This document shows positions 15,401 to 22,239 of a stretch of 32,372 nt of DNA, piece by piece. Origin of the DNA: Acidobacteriota bacterium (GTDB taxonomy: Bacteria; Acidobacteriota; Blastocatellia; Pyrinomonadales; Pyrinomonadaceae). Numbering within the stretch: the first letter of the stretch is position 1; each line of letters starts with the position of its first letter. The stretch lies in contig CAUJFK010000300.1 of assembly GCA_963169175.1 (NCBI GenBank), positions 1 to 32,372 on the forward strand, read 5' to 3'. The position numbers were made by a program, and so were the translations under genes. The notes under the pieces are model-generated. The model did not search any database. It was not told the origin of the DNA and worked only from the letters and a program-made list of their open reading frames with translations.

Positions 15401-16639
15401 CTAAATGACGCCCTTGATCAGCCGGACCGTGTCGCGTGCTATCAACAACTCCTCGTTTGTCGGTATAACGCCGAGCCTGACCCGCGATCCCTCACTGTTG
15501 AAAAACCCTTCCTGGCCGTTCGCAAGCTGAGCGTTGCGTGCCGGATCTATCGAGATGCCGCACCAGGAAAGCTGTTCGCAGATCTTCGAACGCACCAGCG
15601 CCGAGTTTTCCCCGATCCCACCGGAAAATATGACAGCATCGGCGCCATTCATCGCGGACAGGTATGCACCGATGTATTTGCGTACCCGATAGCAAAAGAT
15701 CTCGATCGCTAATCGTGCCCGCCGGTCGCCCGATTCCTCCGCTTCCGCGATCAGCTCACGCATGTCGTTGGTCAGTCCGGAAATGCCAAGCAAACCGGAC
15801 GCCTTGTTCAGCAGCATATCGGCCTCGTGGACGCTCATTCCTTCCTTATCGCAAATAAACCCGATGATCGCCGGATCGATATCGCCCGACCGCGTGCCCA
15901 TCACCAGGCCCTCAAGCGGTGTGAATCCCATTGAAGTATCAAAGGAATCACCGCCTTTTATCGCCGCGATCGAACATCCGTTGCCCAGATGAAGTGTGAT
16001 AATGTTCACATCTTTTCGGGGTATGTTATTCAAGGTTCGGTACTGATAGGCAATATACCGGTGTGAAGTTCCGTGAAAACCATATCGGCGGATCTTGTGC
16101 CGCCGATAGAACTGATAAGGAATGGCGTAGAGATACGAATGCTCAGGAATTGTGTGATGGAAAGCCGTATCGAAAACCGCCGCTTGCGGCACAGCTTTGC
16201 CAAATATCGACCGCGCAGCCTGAATCCCCTGAATATTGGCAGGATTGTGCAGCGGGGCCAATTCGACACAATCGTCTATACCGCGCAGAACTGCATCGTC
16301 GATCAGCACTGACTGAATAAAACTCTCGCCGCCGTGAACGACGCGATGCCCGACCGCATCGATGTCCGCGAGCCCGCTGACACCATCGATATTCGTCTCC
16401 TCGGCCCCTATCCACTGCAGCACAGCGTCCAGTGCCGCGCGCATATCCCTGACCGGCCGGGCCGAGCGGGCCGTCTGCTCGCCCGCCACCTGAAACGCAA
16501 GAAGCCCTGCCCCGCCAATACGTTCGATTTGCCCCTTTGCCAGCACACGGTCCGCGCGCTGCTCTATCTGTTCAAGACTGGTCGATATCAACTGGAATTT
16601 CAGCGACGAGCTCCCGCAGTTCAGCACAAGAATGTTCAT
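15401..16639 (-). CDS. ackA: Acetate kinase
   Basis: A 412-residue enzyme that interconverts acetate + ATP and acetyl phosphate + ADP. Family marks: MNILVLNCGSSSLKFQL at the start, GHRVVHGGE, FDTAFHHTIP, RYGFHGTSHRY, ITLHLGNGCS, MGFTPLEGLVMGTRSGDIDP and VIFSGGIGENS. The length is normal. The usual partner gene pta is not in the window. It converges with the GH5 gene (3 nt apart). A TAAAAT box lies 6 nt before its ATG, so the transcript may begin at or next to the start codon. Confidence 0.97.
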   Translation of the reverse strand: MNILVLNCGSSSLKFQLISTSLEQIEQRADRVLAKGQIERIGGAGLLAFQVAGEQTARSARPVRDMRAALDAVLQWIGAEETNIDGVSGLADIDAVGHRVVHGGESFIQSVLIDDAVLRGIDDCVELAPLHNPANIQGIQAARSIFGKAVPQAAVFDTAFHHTIPEHSYLYAIPYQFYRRHKIRRYGFHGTSHRYIAYQYRTLNNIPRKDVNIITLHLGNGCSIAAIKGGDSFDTSMGFTPLEGLVMGTRSGDIDPAIIGFICDKEGMSVHEADMLLNKASGLLGISGLTNDMRELIAEAEESGDRRARLAIEIFCYRVRKYIGAYLSAMNGADAVIFSGGIGENSALVRSKICEQLSWCGISIDPARNAQLANGQEGFFNSEGSRVRLGVIPTNEELLIARDTVRLIKGVI

Positions 16640-16645
16640 GATTTG

Positions 16646-16651
16646 ATTTTA
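16646..16651 (-). promoter_or_regulatory. -10 box (TAAAAT) 6 nt before the ackA start
   Basis: On the minus strand TAAAAT is followed by six bases and the ATG at 16639. That places the expected transcription start at the ATG. No clear -35 at normal spacing was found. Confidence 0.3.
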
Positions 16652-16708
16652 GTCCAACTGGGCGTAAAATTTCTGCAAGCCCGCTAAATTAGAGCAGGAT
16701 GCCGCCAA

Positions 16709-16813
16709 ATGCAGGCATTTCCGAAGGTTAAGCATTGCCAAACGAAACGATCTTCCTGTATTATCTCCCTTGGCTTTATGAACGTCTTTCGGTTCGACGA
16801 CAATAATACGTAA
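16709..16813 (+). CDS. aspS leader peptide ending in Asp-Asp-Asn-Asn-Thr
   Basis: This small frame ends in two GAC codons (16796-16801), two AAT codons (16802-16807), ACG and a TAA stop at 16811-16813. Two starts are possible. ATG 16709 gives 34 residues and has AGCAGGA 9 nt upstream. ATG 16778 gives the 11-residue peptide MNVFRFDDNNT with no ribosome site, and would lie about 7 nt from the transcript's 5' end if the promoter at 16735-16764 is used. The stop codon runs into the first arm of the antiterminator. A stalled ribosome would sense charged tRNA(Asp) and tRNA(Asn). The peptide itself need not have any function. Confidence 0.65.
   Translation: MQAFPKVKHCQTKRSSCIISLGFMNVFRFDDNNT
16735..16764 (+). 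promoter_or_regulatory. Candidate promoter for the aspS leader
   Basis: TTGCCA (16735-16740) and TATTAT (16759-16764) are 18 nt apart. Transcription would start near 16771, seven bases before ATG 16778. A second, unseen promoter further upstream would be needed if the 34-residue version of the leader peptide is the real one. Confidence 0.45.
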
Positions 16814-16850
16814 GGCGAGAACGCAAGACACCGATCCCGCGTTCCGCCTT
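16783..16850 (+). promoter_or_regulatory. Antiterminator and 1:2 helix of the aspS attenuator
   Basis: AAGGCGAGAACGC (16812-16824) pairs with GCGTTCCGCCTT (16839-16850) over 12 base pairs with a single bulged A (16818) and a 14-nt loop. This stem shares 16845-16850 with the 5' arm of the terminator, so only one can form. The same 5' arm can instead pair with CGTCTT (16783-16788; six pairs, one G:U) inside the leader reading frame, giving the classical 1:2 helix. A ribosome on the Asp/Asn codons covers segment 1 but leaves segment 2 free; one at the stop codon covers segment 2. Confidence 0.65.
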
Positions 16851-16884
16851 TCGTTTGTCACAAAACCGAAAGGCGTTTTATTTT
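16845..16884 (+). terminator. Rho-independent terminator in the aspS leader
   Basis: CGCCTTTCG (16845-16853) and CGAAAGGCG (16867-16875) form a perfect 9-bp stem that can be extended by TTT/AAA with one bulge. TTTTATTTT (16876-16884) follows directly. It lies 90 nt before the aspS ATG on the same strand, where it would stop the transcript unless the antiterminator forms. Confidence 0.75.
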
Positions 16885-16896
16885 GGACGGAAACTA

Positions 16897-16960
16897 TCCA
16901 CAGATGAACACAGATCAGATCAGTTTCTTGCATCTGTGTTGATCTGTGTTCATCTGTGGA
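16897..16960. repeat. Inverted repeat of the TCCACAGATGAACACAGAT family
   Basis: TCCACAGATGAACACAGATC plus one base (16897-16917) is perfectly complementary to 16940-16960 over 21 bp. The 22-nt loop carries another ATCTGTGT. It ends 13 nt before the aspS ATG, in the 5' untranslated region. The motif resembles a short intergenic repeat common in several environmental bacterial genomes (from memory). Confidence 0.8.
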
Positions 16961-16973
16961 CTTCACCTCTTGT

Positions 16974-18815
16974 ATGTTAGATGTATTGGGAAATTTGGAA
17001 CGAACACACACCTGTGGCGAGCTGCGTGAGAGCAGCGTTGGCGGGCAGGTGGTCTTGATGGGATGGGTCGCAAAGAAGCGTGACTTTGGGGTTTTTACGT
17101 TTATCGACCTGCGCGACCGTGAGGGCGTGACGCAGGTTGTTGTGAGCGAAGAAACCGCGGCCGAAGCACACGCAAAAGCCAAAAATCTTCGCGGCGAATT
17201 CGTTATCGCCGTAAAAGGCGAAGTGGTGAGCCGCGCCGAAGGGACGCACAACAAGAAGCTCGCGACCGGCGACATCGAGATAAAGGTAAGCGAACTGCTT
17301 ATCCTGAACGATTCCAAAGTCCCGCCGTTCCAGCTTGAGGTCGCCGGTTCAGAGAATCTTGCGGCAGAAGATACGCGATTGAAATATCGCTATCTCGATC
17401 TGCGAAGGCCGCAGCTTCAGCATAATATTCGTATGCGTGCGAAGGCTGTTTCAAAGATCCGTGAATATTTCGATAGTCGCGGTTTTATCGAGATTGAGAC
17501 ACCGATCTTGCTTAAATCGACGCCCGAAGGCGCGCGCGATTTTATCGTGCCGTCGCGTATTCACACCGGCAAATTCTTTGCCCTGCCGCAGTCGCCGCAG
17601 ATATTGAAGCAGCTTACGATGATCTCCGGTTTTGATAAGTATTACCAGATCGCCCGCTGTTTTCGCGACGAAGACCTCCGCGCCGACCGCCAGCCGGAGT
17701 TTACGCAGCTCGACATGGAAATGTCCTTCGCAAATCGCGAACAGGTTTACCGCGAGATGGAGGGAATGTTTAATCACGTGCTGAAGCTGATCGGTGTGAA
17801 CCTGCCAACCGAATGGCCGCGGCTAACTTACGCCGAAGCAATGCGGCGCTTCGGTTCCGACAAACCCGACCTGCGGTTCGGAATGGAATTGATCGACCTA
17901 ACCACCGAATTAAAGGGCACCGATTTCGCCCCGTTCGCCGACGTGCTGGCGAAAGGCGGCGAGATCAAATGCATTGTCGTAAAAGGCCGCGCCGATTATT
18001 CGCGAAAACAAACCGATGAACTGCAGGAATTTGTTAAGCGATACGGGGCGGGATCTCTCGCGTGGATCAAGATTCCTGTCAGAGCCGGGAGCGATAGCGA
18101 CTGGGCTCCGGCATCGTCTCTATTGAAAGTGCTTGGGGAAGAGAAGATCGCTCGACTCACAGAAGTTTCTGGTGCAGTCGAGGGCGATGCTGTTCTCATC
18201 GTGGCTGGCAAAAAGTCTGTCGTTGCTGCCGCACTTGGAGCGCTTCGCAATGAGGTCGCACGACGCGAGAACATCATCGATCGCACGAAATACAAATGCC
18301 TCATCGTCACCGAATTCCCGATGTTCGAGCATAATGATGAGACCGACACCTACGTCGCCGCCCATCATCCGTTCACGTCACCGATGGACGAGGACCTCGA
18401 TCTGTTCAAAACCGCGGTCAACGATCCGTCGCAGCACCACTTGCTCGGACAGGTGCGTGCCAAAGCCTACGACGCAGTCATCAACGGCTACGAATGCGCC
18501 GGCGGCTCGATCCGAATCCATCAGAAAGAAGTGCAGGCACTAAACTTCAAAGCCCTCGGCATGACGCCCGAAACTGCCCGCTCGCGCTTCGGATTTTTCC
18601 TCGACGCCCTCGAATATGGCACGCCCCCGCACGGAGGCTTCGCTGCCGGCATCGAACGCACCTGCATGATCCTCGTCGGCACCGAAAACATCCGCGACGT
18701 CATGGCATTCCCAAAAACAGCGTCGGCCCAAGACCTGATGATGGATTCGCCGGGTGATGTGGATGAGGCTCAGTTGAAGGAACTTGGGATCGAAGTGTCA
18801 GTCGCATCTGAATAA
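16974..18815 (+). CDS. aspS: Aspartyl-tRNA synthetase, bacterial type
   Basis: A 613-residue class II aminoacyl-tRNA synthetase. Order: N-terminal OB-fold anticodon-binding domain (RTHTCGEL... GWVAKKRDFGVFTFIDLRDREGVTQVV), class II core with motif 2 FRDEDLRADRQPEFTQLDMEMSF, the bacterial GAD insertion (about 290-420), and motif 3 GGFAAGIERTCMIL near the C-terminus. ATG 16974 was chosen because the family starts just before RTH; an in-frame GTG at 16956 lies in the repeat. At the two places reported to separate tRNA(Asp)-specific from non-discriminating enzymes (Pseudomonas aeruginosa His31 and Gly81/82) this protein has Phe38 and, by my alignment, Gly90, so the specificity is unclear. It is preceded by an attenuator. 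Confidence 0.97.
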   Translation: MLDVLGNLERTHTCGELRESSVGGQVVLMGWVAKKRDFGVFTFIDLRDREGVTQVVVSEETAAEAHAKAKNLRGEFVIAVKGEVVSRAEGTHNKKLATGDIEIKVSELLILNDSKVPPFQLEVAGSENLAAEDTRLKYRYLDLRRPQLQHNIRMRAKAVSKIREYFDSRGFIEIETPILLKSTPEGARDFIVPSRIHTGKFFALPQSPQILKQLTMISGFDKYYQIARCFRDEDLRADRQPEFTQLDMEMSFANREQVYREMEGMFNHVLKLIGVNLPTEWPRLTYAEAMRRFGSDKPDLRFGMELIDLTTELKGTDFAPFADVLAKGGEIKCIVVKGRADYSRKQTDELQEFVKRYGAGSLAWIKIPVRAGSDSDWAPASSLLKVLGEEKIARLTEVSGAVEGDAVLIVAGKKSVVAAALGALRNEVARRENIIDRTKYKCLIVTEFPMFEHNDETDTYVAAHHPFTSPMDEDLDLFKTAVNDPSQHHLLGQVRAKAYDAVINGYECAGGSIRIHQKEVQALNFKALGMTPETARSRFGFFLDALEYGTPPHGGFAAGIERTCMILVGTENIRDVMAFPKTASAQDLMMDSPGDVDEAQLKELGIEVSVASE

Positions 18816-18876
18816 CCAAATGCAATTGATTCGTCGCGGGTATCAAAGATAGCCGTTGAAGAAACAATTCGCCTAG

Positions 18877-18896
18877 TAGTACTACCCATGGTACTA
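18877..18896. promoter_or_regulatory. Inverted repeat upstream of hicA, possible HicB operator
   Basis: TAGTAC (18877-18882) and GTACTA (18891-18896) form an inverted repeat with an 8-nt spacer, 20 nt before the hicA ATG. TACTAT (18892-18897) could be the -10 box within it. Antitoxins with a ribbon-helix-helix domain often repress from such sites. Confidence 0.45.
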
Positions 18897-18915
18897 TCTG
18901 GTTGTCGATCTCAAT

Positions 18916-19179
18916 ATGGATATTCAAGCGACAATTGAGAACCTCGATAATGAGATCGCAAATACGAGATTTTTATTTCTGGTACGAGTTTGTACAGAAT
19001 ATTTTGGCGCTCCGCGGATGAAGGGCAGTCATCATATCTTCAAGACGCCGTGGCCGGGAGATCCGAGGATTAACTTGCAGTCGGCCAAAGGCAAAGCGAA
19101 GCCTTACCAGGTCGAACACGTAATCGTGGCGCTGAGGAAACTGGAGGAGATTGGAGATGCGGGCGACGCTGAGACCTAG
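18916..19179 (+). CDS. hicA: HicA-like mRNA interferase toxin
   Basis: An 87-residue double-stranded-RNA-binding-fold toxin. The catalytic histidine lies in the GSHH motif (residues 37-40), followed by IFKTPWPGDPRINLQSAKGKAKPYQVEHVI, which is typical of HicA proteins that act on mRNA. It is slightly longer than the usual 60-80 residues. Its end overlaps the antitoxin gene by 23 nt. The order toxin then antitoxin matches the classical hicAB arrangement. Confidence 0.88.
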   Translation: MDIQATIENLDNEIANTRFLFLVRVCTEYFGAPRMKGSHHIFKTPWPGDPRINLQSAKGKAKPYQVEHVIVALRKLEEIGDAGDAET

Positions 19180-19540
19180 AATTGGAACAAAAGTGAACAA
19201 GAAACTTGAACAGAGCGTTAAGGCCGATCAGTATAGCTATAATGTTGCCTGGTCAGAAATTGACGGTGTGTTCATCGGCCGCGTAACCGAGTTTCCGTCG
19301 CTGGCGGCCCATGGCAGTACTCAAGAAAAGGCACTTCGCGAGATACGCACTGTTGTCGGATTTGTTCTCGAAGACCTGTCGAAGGAAGGCGCGGAGATAC
19401 CTGTTCCACTCGGAAAGCGTACCTTCAGCGGTAAGCTCAACCTAAGGATGCCGAAGGAATTACATCGCCGTCTTGCTATCGAGTCTGAAATCCAAGGAGT
19501 TTCACTTAATTTCCTGATCAACTCCAAGCTGCAACGATGA
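19157..19540 (+). CDS. hicB: HicB-like antitoxin with C-terminal ribbon-helix-helix domain
   Basis: A 127-residue antitoxin. The partially degraded RNase H-like fold is visible as YSYNVAWSEIDGVFIGRVTEFPSLAAHGSTQEKALREI. The C-terminal part, LNLRMPKELHRRLAIESEIQGVSLNFLINSKL, is a ribbon-helix-helix DNA-binding domain. ATG 19157 was chosen because GGAGGAGA stands 6 nt before it; a GTG at 19193 is a possible later start. The start lies in hicA, so the two are coupled. Confidence 0.88.
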   Translation: MRATLRPRIGTKVNKKLEQSVKADQYSYNVAWSEIDGVFIGRVTEFPSLAAHGSTQEKALREIRTVVGFVLEDLSKEGAEIPVPLGKRTFSGKLNLRMPKELHRRLAIESEIQGVSLNFLINSKLQR

Positions 19541-19691
19541 ATCTTCATAAATATCGAAGCAAACGTCGCGATTGACACAGACTCGCTCTCCGATTCCGAA
19601 AAAGAAGAAATGCTTAATCAAAATTCCGGAACTGCTGTCCGATACCGGCTGCTTACAATATCGCGCTGTTGACGACTTAGTGGAATTCGCG

Positions 19692-19720
19692 TTCAATTGG
19701 CTTCGGCTCCGCGCTATAAT
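19692..19720 (+). promoter_or_regulatory. Promoter of the second toxin-antitoxin module; likely leaderless
   Basis: TTCAAT (19692-19697) and a perfect TATAAT (19715-19720) are 17 nt apart. The antitoxin ATG follows the -10 box after only nine bases. The 189-nt gap 19541-19729 before it holds no other recognisable gene. Confidence 0.6.
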
Positions 19721-19729
19721 GTTCTTGGT

Positions 19730-19936
19730 ATGACCCAAACTCAAGCTACAGCAGAGGTTTTTTGGACGGCATTTCAGGCGCTGAAACCCGGCGAACGCGA
19801 TGCATTTCTCGCGAAACTTATGCAGGATGAAAAGCTGGCGGAAGACCTTCGGTACGCGAGCGTCGTCCGAAAGCGGAAGAAGGAGCCGACCGTTTCTCTC
19901 GATGACTATCTTGCGACTCGTGCAAAAGGAAAGTGA
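19730..19936 (+). CDS. Probable antitoxin of a RelE/ParE module
   Basis: A 68-residue acidic-basic helical protein (FWTAFQALKPGERDAFLAKLMQDEKLAEDLRYASVVRKRKKEP...). It matches the type of small antitoxin found directly before RelE/ParE toxins in environmental bacteria, ending in a Ser-Leu-x-x-Tyr stretch that would wrap the toxin. No DNA-binding domain is obvious. Start: ATG 19730 sits 9 nt after TATAAT. An in-frame TTG start at 19697 lies within the promoter and is rejected. The stop codon overlaps the toxin start by one base. Confidence 0.8.
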   Translation: MTQTQATAEVFWTAFQALKPGERDAFLAKLMQDEKLAEDLRYASVVRKRKKEPTVSLDDYLATRAKGK

Positions 19937-20208
19937 TGCCGTACCGCATTGTACTTTCGCGTTCCGCAACAAAGGAGCTGGCCGGCCTGCCGAACAAAAT
20001 TCACGATAAAGTGGTTGAGCGTTTGCGGAAGCTTGAAACTGAGCCGCGCGGTCGGGGTTGCGAGAAGCTGAGCGGACTTGAAGCCTATAAACTGCGCATA
20101 CGCGATCTTCGCATCGTTTTCGAGATACACGACAAAGCTCGCGAAGTTCGCATCGTAATGGTCGATGATCGAAAGCAAGTTTACAAAAGGCTCCGCCGTA
20201 AATCATGA
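19936..20208 (+). CDS. RelE/ParE-family toxin (mRNA interferase-like)
   Basis: A 90-residue basic toxin. The fold is recognisable from PYRIVLSRSATKELAGLP, the LEAYKLRIRDLRIVFEI strands with conserved basic residues, and the end VRIVMVDDRKQVYKRL. RelE proteins cleave mRNA on the ribosome; ParE relatives poison gyrase. The RxxDxRIxFEI pattern leans to RelE, but this is not certain. ATG 19936 follows AAAGGAAAG and overlaps the antitoxin stop by one base. This is the second toxin-antitoxin module in 1.3 kb. Confidence 0.87.
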   Translation: MPYRIVLSRSATKELAGLPNKIHDKVVERLRKLETEPRGRGCEKLSGLEAYKLRIRDLRIVFEIHDKAREVRIVMVDDRKQVYKRLRRKS

Positions 20209-20293
20209 CCGTAGTTTTCGACCAGACTTTGGTGCAACCTTTGATCCAGGGTTGAAACTCCAGAAATATCGAACCAATTCGTCCAAAATATCG

Positions 20294-20299
20294 TAGAAT
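20294..20299 (+). promoter_or_regulatory. -10 box (TAGAAT) 9 nt before the gene at 20309; likely leaderless
   Basis: TAGAAT is followed by nine bases and ATG 20309, the same spacing as at 9358-9363 and 19715-19720. No clear -35 and no ribosome site. Confidence 0.4.
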
Positions 20300-20308
20300 C
20301 ACCTTGTA

Positions 20309-20956
20309 ATGTCGAAAAAGTTTAATACAAATCCGCTTGATCCGGCGTTTCCGGAGAAGGCAAAGGCGGTTGCGGCGGCTGAGACGGCCGATCAGGGTGG
20401 CGTTTATACGGCGCCGCAGAAAACGCCGTACAGTACTTCCGAGTTTCCTACGCGGCCGCCGAGCGTGACCGAGGACGAGACGCGGCGATTTGCCGACGCC
20501 GATTTTCAAGCCTACTCTTTTCAGGGCGGACAAACGCCGGTTGCATATCAACCGGCGCCGCTGACCGGCATGAACCGGGCATCTGATCGAAAAGTTGCGA
20601 AAACCGGAATCCCTGAGAAATGGCTGATCGGATTGCCGTATTTGCCGTTTTGGATCGGTTTTGTCGCCGGCCTGATCCTGCTTTTCGTCATCCCAAAGGA
20701 AGAGAATAAGGTCCGCTTCCACGCGGCACAGGGTTTTGCTGCACAGGTGGCGATCATGATCGTAAGCGCAATACTTGGGTTTATCGGCAATGTGACCGAC
20801 TCAAATTTTGGCAGCTTTCTTTTCGGCGCGGTGACAACCGTAATGATGATCGTCTTCGCGATCAAGGCATGGAAGGGAAAGCCGGTACACATTGAGGTGA
20901 TCGACGATCTGACCAATTGGTTCGAAGACAAGATCGGGCCGATCAAGGGGTCATAG
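20309..20956 (+). CDS. DUF4870-like membrane protein with disordered N-terminus
   Basis: A 215-residue protein. Residues 1-100 are low in order, rich in Pro, Thr and Ala. The C-terminal part has a hydrophobic segment at PYLPFWIGFVAGLILLFVIPKE, a conserved ENKVRFHAAQGFAAQVAIMIV stretch, and a third segment near FLFGAVTTVMMIVFAIKAWKG. The pattern KVRFHAxQ is seen in small membrane proteins of the DUF4870/Tic20-like group; function unknown. The next gene follows after 7 nt. Confidence 0.75.
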   Translation: MSKKFNTNPLDPAFPEKAKAVAAAETADQGGVYTAPQKTPYSTSEFPTRPPSVTEDETRRFADADFQAYSFQGGQTPVAYQPAPLTGMNRASDRKVAKTGIPEKWLIGLPYLPFWIGFVAGLILLFVIPKEENKVRFHAAQGFAAQVAIMIVSAILGFIGNVTDSNFGSFLFGAVTTVMMIVFAIKAWKGKPVHIEVIDDLTNWFEDKIGPIKGS

Positions 20957-20963
20957 AATATCT

Positions 20964-21425
20964 ATGTACTGTGAACGATGCGGAAAACATATCGATGACG
21001 CTTTGAATTTCTGCAATTCGTGCGGAGCTCAGATCAAAAAGGAGAAAGGCGAGAAACAGACTGTTCTGACGGCGCTGATCACCGCCCTGATCGTAGTGTC
21101 CACAGCGGGCCTCGGCGTCCTTGTCGGGCTAATGGCGATCTTGCTCGACAAGCTCACCAACCCCGAACCCGCATTCGTTTTCGCCGGTTTCTATCTTGCG
21201 ACGCTCTTTGGAATAGCGTTTATGATAATGAAGCAGATCTCAAAGTTGATCGACATAAATCTTAGGACAAACGAGAACAACGGGCCGCAAATGTCCGGTC
21301 GCGATGAACCGCTTGTCCAACTTCCTCCGCGTTCGACCAATCAATTGGAAGAATTTCGCCAACCCGCAAGCGTAACCGACAGCACAACGAGAACTCTGGA
21401 TAAAATTCCGGTCCGTGAACGTTAA
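20964..21425 (+). CDS. Zinc-ribbon membrane protein
   Basis: A 153-residue protein beginning with a zinc ribbon, MYCERCGKHIDDALNFCNSCGAQI, with two CxxC pairs (residues 3-6 and 17-20). Two membrane segments follow (TVLTALITALIVVSTAGLGVLVGLMAILL and FVFAGFYLATLFGIAFMIM). The tail is polar and probably disordered. Function unknown. It is co-transcribed with the preceding membrane protein and its last codons overlap the convergent gene by 4 nt. Confidence 0.85.
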   Translation: MYCERCGKHIDDALNFCNSCGAQIKKEKGEKQTVLTALITALIVVSTAGLGVLVGLMAILLDKLTNPEPAFVFAGFYLATLFGIAFMIMKQISKLIDINLRTNENNGPQMSGRDEPLVQLPPRSTNQLEEFRQPASVTDSTTRTLDKIPVRER

Positions 21426-22153
21426 TTGTTCCCGCCGAATACTTCGTTCAACACTTCCGCATATTCAAGTAACGCCGTTTCTCCGTCGCCGGTGTAGATC
21501 GATCCGTGCATTGATGCGACGGTCGCGGGTTTCAATGCAGCAACGCGTTTTAAGGTCGCGTCGGTTTTCGGTGTATAAGGCAAATAGTCGGCAAGCGGGC
21601 TTGCCTGCATTTCCAACATCGCCTGACGGACCTGGCCGGTAACGCTGTCGGATGTGATCGCCGCAACATCGCCGTTTTGATGAAGAATATCGGACGAAAA
21701 AAGCACACCCGCGGTCGTGTCGAACAACAGTCCGGCTTCCCAATTGTGCGGAACATGCGGCGTCACAAGATACCTAAAGTTGTGATTACCCGTCGAGAAT
21801 TCCTCGCCGTCGTTCATGCCTTTCGCAGGATTTGCCGACGCAAAATCATCCACGCTAACCAATTTTGCGACCATGCTGCACACTGCCGTTGCCCGCGGTG
21901 CGATCGCTTGCCATTCATTCAGCGAACCGCACTCGTCAGCCTCAAAATGGCTGAAACCTATCCAGCGCAACGTCGCCGGATCGATCAGCGTTGCTACCGC
22001 ATCTTTAACAAGCGGAAACAATGCCCTCATCCCGGTGTGAAAAAGCAGCGGCTCTTCATCACGGACAAGAAACTGGCTAAATCCGAGGTTTGCTTCGGGA
22101 ATAAAAGTATTGATCCGATATATGTCTGGTGCGATTTCATTGATGGTAGTCAT
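21422..22153 (-). CDS. Flavodiiron-like metallo-beta-lactamase-fold protein without flavodoxin domain
   Basis: A 243-residue protein. All diiron ligands of the flavodiiron oxygen/NO reductase core can be placed: His69-x-Glu71-x-Asp73 in SHFEADECG, His133 or His136 in TPHVPHNW, Asp155 in FSSDILH, and His216 in MHGS. The C-terminal flavodoxin domain of true flavodiiron proteins is missing. Such short ODP-type proteins exist in several genomes, some as oxygen or NO sensors or reductases. A strong ribosome site, GAGGAGG, lies 5 nt before the ATG. Convergent with the zinc-ribbon gene. Confidence 0.85.
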   Translation of the reverse strand: MTTINEIAPDIYRINTFIPEANLGFSQFLVRDEEPLLFHTGMRALFPLVKDAVATLIDPATLRWIGFSHFEADECGSLNEWQAIAPRATAVCSMVAKLVSVDDFASANPAKGMNDGEEFSTGNHNFRYLVTPHVPHNWEAGLLFDTTAGVLFSSDILHQNGDVAAITSDSVTGQVRQAMLEMQASPLADYLPYTPKTDATLKRVAALKPATVASMHGSIYTGDGETALLEYAEVLNEVFGGNN

Positions 22154-22194
22154 CTTGGCCTCCTCGCGATCACCGTGGTTCGGGATCTTGTTCT

Positions 22195-22206
22195 AATACG
22201 CGTATT
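22195..22206. promoter_or_regulatory. 12-bp perfect palindrome upstream of the diiron gene
   Basis: AATACGCGTATT lies 42 nt before the ATG of the minus-strand gene at 22153. A repressor or activator dimer could bind here. No regulator gene of an obvious type is next to it. Confidence 0.4.
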
Positions 22207-22239
22207 GATAAACCGAAATGTATCTGACCCCACGATGCG

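Noticed and set aside
16956..16973. GTG start for aspS at 16956
   Set aside because: It lies in the right arm of the inverted repeat. Family alignment and spacing favour ATG 16974.
19541..19666. In-frame continuation of hicB after its stop, about 41 codons
   Set aside because: The HicB ribbon-helix-helix domain ends normally at the stop. The continuation shows no recognisable domain.
19502..20722. 406-codon antisense frame across the toxin-antitoxin region
   Set aside because: It covers three supported plus-strand genes and a promoter. The translation is rich in Arg, Cys and Lys without any domain, as expected of a shadow frame.
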